From positions 156,426 to 220,425 of the forward strand of contig NZ_DF977002.1 of assembly GCF_001485475.2 (NCBI RefSeq): a stretch of DNA of 64,000 nt. The letters run 5' to 3'. This document shows, in pieces, positions 60,287 through 64,000 of this stretch (its first letter is position 1; each line of letters begins with the position of its first letter). The notes under the pieces are model-generated. The model ran no database searches. It worked only from the letters and a program-made list of their open reading frames with translations, and was not told the DNA's origin. The position numbers and the translations under genes are program-made. The stretch comes from Tepidanaerobacter syntrophicus (GTDB lineage: Bacteria; Bacillota; Thermosediminibacteria; Thermosediminibacterales; Tepidanaerobacteraceae).

Positions 60287-60442
60287 ATGGCGGAAAAGGA
60301 AATCGATGGCAGAGGCGCAGGAAATGACGGACAAAACGCAAAAAGACCTGCAGAACCGAAGATTTATGCATCCGGATATTTTTATCTGTCACAGCAAATA
60401 AACGATTTAAGAGACGTATGGATGCAAAATTTGATAGAGTAG
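60287..60442 (+). CDS. N-terminal part of a coiled-coil membrane protein
   Basis: MAEKEIDGRGAGNDGQNAKR... ending YLSQQINDLRDVWMQNLIE, 51 residues; AAGGAAG/AAGGTG sites precede it. Its last codons overlap the first of the next gene in another frame. A one-base change would fuse the QQINDLRD end with MDAKFDRVDTKF of the next frame into a single protein, which seems the ancestral form. Alternatively the overlap couples two short proteins. A TATAAT lies at about 60252-60257. Confidence 0.5.
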   Translation: MAEKEIDGRGAGNDGQNAKRPAEPKIYASGYFYLSQQINDLRDVWMQNLIE

Positions 60443-60765
60443 ATACTAAATTTGAGGTAGTTCATGGAGAAATAAAGGATCTATCAGATAAAACTAATAC
60501 AAGGTTTGAGTCCCTAAAAAAAGAGATAGACTCAAGGTTTGATAAAGTAGATACAAAATTTGAGGTAGTCCATGGAGAAATAAAAGCTCTGTCAGATAAA
60601 ACTGATGCTAAGTTTGAGTCTATGAGAAAGGAAATGGACTCAAGGTTTGATAAAGTAGATGAGAAATTCGATGACATTCATAAAGAAATCATTGGGATTC
60701 AAAAATGGGCATTTGGATTAATAGTGACGGTCATAATAGGTTTTATTGCTGTGTACTTTAAATAA
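60418..60765 (+). CDS. Coiled-coil protein with repeated heptads and C-terminal membrane anchor
   Basis: A 115-residue protein. Two near-identical 34-residue repeats (RFDKVDTKFEVVHGEIKALSDKT and RFESMRKEMDS-type units) give a continuous coiled coil over about residues 1-88. One hydrophobic helix ends it (WAFGLIVTVIIGFIAVYFK). It resembles small Clostridial DUF1640/bdr-like proteins of unknown role, possibly phage- or wall-related. No good ribosome site precedes ATG 60418, which supports a fused or coupled gene. A terminator, AATAAGCAAGT.../ACTTGCTTATT, follows (60763-60803). Confidence 0.65.
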   Translation: MDAKFDRVDTKFEVVHGEIKDLSDKTNTRFESLKKEIDSRFDKVDTKFEVVHGEIKALSDKTDAKFESMRKEMDSRFDKVDEKFDDIHKEIIGIQKWAFGLIVTVIIGFIAVYFK

Positions 60766-60803
60766 GCAAGTACCGGTTAACTTACCAGGCACTTGCTTAT
60801 TTG
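60763..60803. terminator. Bidirectional terminator
   Basis: AAATAAGCAAGT pairs with ACTTGCTTATTT around about 18 bases, between the coiled-coil gene (ends 60765) and the convergent radical SAM gene (ends 60808). Confidence 0.7.
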
Positions 60804-60807
60804 CTTA

Positions 60808-62214
60808 TTAAGATTTAGTTGCTGGCGTGCCAATATTTTCGGATTTTATAATTTCTTCAGGCGTCATATGCTTTAGTTTATAAATATAGGTGCCTTTTGC
60901 AAAATTTGCTATAAGATTTACTCCCGGGATTCCGATTTTTGCAATAAGCCAGATGCCCAACCGGCGAAGTCCATAACCTATACCAAAGATTTTTCCTATT
61001 TTAAAAGACGGCAGAAAAGCATAAAATCTCTTTAATGCCCTTATTATTTCTATTTGGAGCTCCCAAGGGCTCATCTTTTTTGGTATAAATGTTACATATG
61101 CCATATTAAATAGGCTCCAATCTTTTGTCATCATCCTGTTTTCTTTTTCATATTGTTCATATACTGCGGTTTTCGGGAATGGTGTAAGAATTGCAGGCTG
61201 AAGCTGATAAGCATTGATTTTATTTGCAAAATCAACACTTTTTCTAATATCTTCTTTACCGTCATCATCAATGCCTAGCACTAAACTTGCAATAATTCTG
61301 ATTTTGTGGCGGGATAAAGTCTCTGCACATTTTTCTATATCTTCAACCGTCTGGTGTTTATTTATTGTATCTAATGATTTTTGATTTAACGATTCAATTC
61401 CTATAAGCACCCTTGTAAGATGCGCTCTTTCCAAAAGATCCAATAATTCTTCATCATTTGCCATGTCGGTCCTGCCAAAGAAAAATGTTTCTCTAAAAAC
61501 AAGGTCCTCTTCTATCATTCTACGGCAAATTTCTTTTGCTCTTTTTTTATTTGCAGTAAAATTATCATCTTCAAAGTTCATGTATTTAAAACCAATGCTT
61601 TTATAGTATCTAAGTTCTTCCATCACACTATCAACACTTCTTTCCCTATAAGGATGGAACATGCGTGAAGTAGTGCAAAAAGAACAGCAAAAAGGGCATC
61701 CTCTTGTTGTCATAACATTTGCGCATGAGCAGGGAGTTTTTAAAAGAGAATAATCAGGAAACGGTGCATCATCAAGATTTTCAAGGCGCGGTGCATAAAC
61801 TATTTTGTCGGTGATTTTGCCTTCTATGACGTCGCGTATTACGGTTTCAGCTTCTCCCACAACCACTTGATCTGCGTGTAAAGCCGCTTCTTCAGGTAAT
61901 GCGCTTGCATGCATCCCACCTATAATAACACGCCCTTTTGTTTCTTTGTGTAACCTATCTGCGAGAAAATACGCTCTTGGAGCAGTTGATGTCATTGTTG
62001 ATATACAGTATACATCAGCATCCATGATTTTGGAGTAATCAACATTTGCATAAAGTTCTTCATATACAGAGACATCATGGCCTGCATCCTTTAATATTCT
62101 GCCAAGAATTAATGGACCTGTGATGGAGTTTCTCTGTCCGTAAACCTTGCTCCCCAACCTGTAGAGGAACATCCGGCATAAATCACTGGCCGGCGTTATA
62201 AATACTACTTTCAT
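60808..62214 (-). CDS. B12-binding-domain radical SAM protein
   Basis: A 468-residue enzyme. The N-terminal B12-binding domain (about 1-125) includes LGRILKDAGHDVSVYEE and GGMHASALPEEAALHADQVVVGEAE. The radical SAM core has CPFCCSFC (C-x3-C-x2-C for the 4Fe-4S cluster) in TTRGCPFCCSFCTTS, then FEDDNFTANKKRAKEIC and GIESLNQKSLDTINK. A hydrophobic C-terminus (FKIGKIFGIGYGLRRLGIWLIAKIG) may touch the membrane. Such BchE/HpnJ-type enzymes modify lipids, tetrapyrroles or peptides; no partner gene hints at the substrate. Start ATG 62214 with AGGAAG upstream. Confidence 0.88.
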   Translation of the reverse strand: MKVVFITPASDLCRMFLYRLGSKVYGQRNSITGPLILGRILKDAGHDVSVYEELYANVDYSKIMDADVYCISTMTSTAPRAYFLADRLHKETKGRVIIGGMHASALPEEAALHADQVVVGEAETVIRDVIEGKITDKIVYAPRLENLDDAPFPDYSLLKTPCSCANVMTTRGCPFCCSFCTTSRMFHPYRERSVDSVMEELRYYKSIGFKYMNFEDDNFTANKKRAKEICRRMIEEDLVFRETFFFGRTDMANDEELLDLLERAHLTRVLIGIESLNQKSLDTINKHQTVEDIEKCAETLSRHKIRIIASLVLGIDDDGKEDIRKSVDFANKINAYQLQPAILTPFPKTAVYEQYEKENRMMTKDWSLFNMAYVTFIPKKMSPWELQIEIIRALKRFYAFLPSFKIGKIFGIGYGLRRLGIWLIAKIGIPGVNLIANFAKGTYIYKLKHMTPEEIIKSENIGTPATKS

Positions 62215-62410
62215 CTCACACACTTCCTGTAAATAGAATATATAAATAATTGTATCACTTTTATTTAGGTTATGTCGAATATTTGCAAAATTACATTTTC
62301 TGATGATTTTACTTATTATCAGTAAAAGATAAGAAACATAAATATTTTATACTTAGTGAATATATGGTATAATGTAATAAATTTTAATATTTCTATTGGA
62401 GGCCAAAATT

Positions 62411-62692
62411 ATGGAAAAACCAAAAAGGGCTGAGGTCGTCCGTTTCCTAATCGGTCTTGGAATAGTAGGCTATGCGGTCGCTATGTTTATTCATGTGCTT
62501 ATACTAAAAAATGCTTTGAACATGTTTGTTTATGCGTTTATTGGCACACCATGGGGTCTAATAGCACTATTTTCGTTAATTCCTGGTACTTATTTTATGC
62601 TTGTATCTAAACCTAGGTGGCAACTTGATGTGATTATGGGCATTTTAGGTGTAATTAGTATAGTATTGTCTAGCACTTTAAAGGCCGGTTAA
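62411..62692 (+). CDS. Small integral membrane protein
   Basis: A 93-residue protein with three hydrophobic segments (about 10-30, 36-60, 68-90) and a charged N-terminus (MEKPKRAEVVR). Start ATG 62411 follows TGGAGG by 8 bases. I do not recognise the family. It is alone, 200 bases before the dehydrogenase gene. Confidence 0.7.
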   Translation: MEKPKRAEVVRFLIGLGIVGYAVAMFIHVLILKNALNMFVYAFIGTPWGLIALFSLIPGTYFMLVSKPRWQLDVIMGILGVISIVLSSTLKAG

Positions 62693-62910
62693 TTTCAAGC
62701 TTAATTTAATAATTGATATTTAGTGAAAAAAGGCACATTAATAAGATTTAGCCTTAAAATCATATCTTAGTATTGTAAAACCGCGAAAATTTATCCAAAT
62801 TTATCTTGCTTATTCATTTACTTATATATAACAGGATGTATAATATATACAATGTGTAGTAGATTGTATTATAACATAAATCAGAAACTGATCTGGGGAG
62901 TGGACAACTT

Positions 62911-63867
62911 ATGAAAAAGAAAGCAAAAGGGAAAATTGTAATGGTGGGTGCGGGCTTCGTAGGTTCAACTATTGCTTATACGGCAGTGGTAAGCGGAATC
63001 GCATCTGAAATTGTTTTTGTCGATGTCAATCGGGACAAGGCTGAAGGAGAAGCTATGGACATGAGCCATGGACTTGCTTATGTAAAGCAAGTAGACATTA
63101 GGGCAGGCGAATATAGTGATTGTAAAGATGCCGATATCGTCGTTATAACTGCAGGCATCAACAGAAAACCCGGACAGTCGCGGCTAGACCTTGCAAAAAT
63201 CAACGTTAAGATTGTTCAAGATGTGATTGTAAATGTTACCAAGTACACCAGTGATGCTATTATTTTGGTAGTATCGAATCCAGTGGATATTCTTACTTAC
63301 TTTGCTCAAAAGATATCCGGTTTACCTCGTTATCAAGTTATAGGTACAGGCACAACACTGGATACGGCACGATTTAAGTATTTAATTGGCAAAAACTGTG
63401 AAGTCAACGTAAGAAATGTTCATGCTTACATAATAGGTGAACACGGTGACAGTGAAGTGCCTTTGTGGAGCACTGCAAATATCGCCGGTAAACCATTAGA
63501 GGAATTTTGGGCAGATTCGGGTAAGGACGGTGCTGTAGAAAAGTCAAAATTAATAGAAGATGTTCGAGATGCGGGTGCTGAGATAATAAAAAAGAAAGGT
63601 GCAACATATTATGGCATCGGTCTTACTACAACAAACATTCTTTCAGCAATGCTGGGCAACGAAAATTCTGTATTGACTGTTTCAAGCGTGCTAGACGGCG
63701 AATACGGAATAAAAGATGTGGCTTTGAGTTTACCGTCGGTAGTAAATGTTAAAGGTATAGACAGAATATTTAATATTAACATAAGTGAAGACGAACAATT
63801 GATGTTAAATGAATCAGCTACTAAACTAAAAGAAACAATAAGGCAAGTGGAAAATGAATTAAAATAA
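62911..63867 (+). CDS. L-lactate/malate dehydrogenase family, malate-type specificity residue
   Basis: A 318-residue NAD-dependent enzyme of the LDH/LDH-like-MDH family. The Rossmann opening is VGAGFVGSTIAYTAVVSG; catalytic and substrate residues lie in SNPVDILTYF and IIGEHGDSEVPLWS. In true L-LDH the loop reads NQKPGETR, with Gln102; here it is NRKPGQSR, with Arg, the residue that switches specificity to malate in engineered and natural MDHs. It is thus more likely malate dehydrogenase, fitting fumarate made by AspA. The ribosome site is GGGGAG. Between 62693 and 62910 I see only an AT-rich stretch with a partial TGTATA/TATACA dyad. Confidence 0.85.
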   Translation: MKKKAKGKIVMVGAGFVGSTIAYTAVVSGIASEIVFVDVNRDKAEGEAMDMSHGLAYVKQVDIRAGEYSDCKDADIVVITAGINRKPGQSRLDLAKINVKIVQDVIVNVTKYTSDAIILVVSNPVDILTYFAQKISGLPRYQVIGTGTTLDTARFKYLIGKNCEVNVRNVHAYIIGEHGDSEVPLWSTANIAGKPLEEFWADSGKDGAVEKSKLIEDVRDAGAEIIKKKGATYYGIGLTTTNILSAMLGNENSVLTVSSVLDGEYGIKDVALSLPSVVNVKGIDRIFNINISEDEQLMLNESATKLKETIRQVENELK

Positions 63868-63933
63868 TTATCAAGTTCAGTTTTGTCCTGTCCTTATACT
63901 CCTTTATTTTATAGTGTAGTGGCACAAGGGAAT

Positions 63934-63992
63934 GGCAAAGAACACAAGGGGTCAGTCCCCTTGTGTTCTTTAGTCCCCTTGTGTTCTTTGCC
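63934..63992. repeat. REP unit with long perfect hairpin
   Basis: GGCAAAGAACACAAGGGG (63934-63951) is complementary to both a near copy (CCCCTTGTGTTCTTT, 63957-63971, loop TCAGT) and a full one (CCCCTTGTGTTCTTTGCC, 63975-63992). The core 63941-63967 has the same 27-bp length and centre as the other REP units but is a better palindrome. It follows the dehydrogenase gene and could serve as its terminator. Confidence 0.75.
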
Positions 63993-64000
63993 GCACCTGT

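Overview
The window reads as a chromosome segment of a low-GC, anaerobic, amino-acid- and lactate-using member of the Clostridia. Pointers are the large Bacillus-type SRP RNA, GatCAB, a BlaI/M56 pair, tryptophanase, lactate oxidation through an electron-transfer flavoprotein, encapsulated ferritin, a c-di-AMP riboswitch and several sigma-54 activators. Something like Tepidanaerobacter/Thermosediminibacterales is possible, but this is inference; no rRNA or taxonomic marker was compared.

Layout. 1-2245 is the end of a folate operon (folE2-folP-folK). 2271-7411 has a VanZ-like protein, a BlaI/M56 sensor pair with twin operators, TrmO and a CoA-transferase. 7412-9148 is decayed DNA: a frameshifted DUF2703 gene, an IS200/IS605-type right end without its TnpB, a 39-codon ORF and a MITE-like inverted-repeat block. 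9149-13509 (minus strand) is a housekeeping block: tRNA-Ser x4, tRNA-Arg x2, tadA, SRP RNA, dnaX, ybaB, recR. 13990-17969 is a polar amino-acid ABC transporter with an ornithine-cyclodeaminase homologue. 18604-23042 is a tryptophan-utilisation locus (sigma-54 activator, tnaA, a frameshifted NSS symporter) bracketed by two identical hairpins. 24400-29797 is a second sigma-54 locus (TyrR-like activator, methionine gamma-lyase-type enzyme, M20 hydrolase, YfcC-type carrier). 30102-36536 has a thioesterase, a GntR repressor and a lactate permease/EtfBA/FAD-lactate dehydrogenase operon. 36587-37730 is an encapsulin with ferritin-like cargo. 37870-38340 is a REP array inside an ISLre2 remnant. 38340-41320 is a c-di-AMP riboswitch-controlled osmoprotectant transporter. 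41632-47298 is a third sigma-54 locus for aspartate (symporter, racemase, aspartase). 47376-50290 holds an ECF sigma/anti-sigma pair, a kptA relic and a RAYT transposase with an adjacent REP. 50292-57716 has GatCAB, glutamine synthetase, an APC permease and a PatB-type lyase. 57760-64000 has divergent XRE regulators, an intact ISLre2, a coiled-coil membrane protein, a B12-binding radical SAM enzyme, a lactate/malate dehydrogenase and a final REP.

How the parts work together. Three bacterial enhancer-binding proteins each sit beside an amino-acid catabolic operon. At each locus a good -24/-12 promoter can be read by eye (21486-21501, 29821-29836, 43777-43792), so tryptophan, sulfur amino-acid and aspartate catabolism look like one sigma-54 regulon. 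The second theme is a RAYT transposase with 27-bp REP palindromes at three places in the window, including a five-copy array that has entered a dead ISLre2. Several genes are broken by single-base indels; the symporter break falls exactly on an A AAA AAG slippery heptamer and may be programmed.
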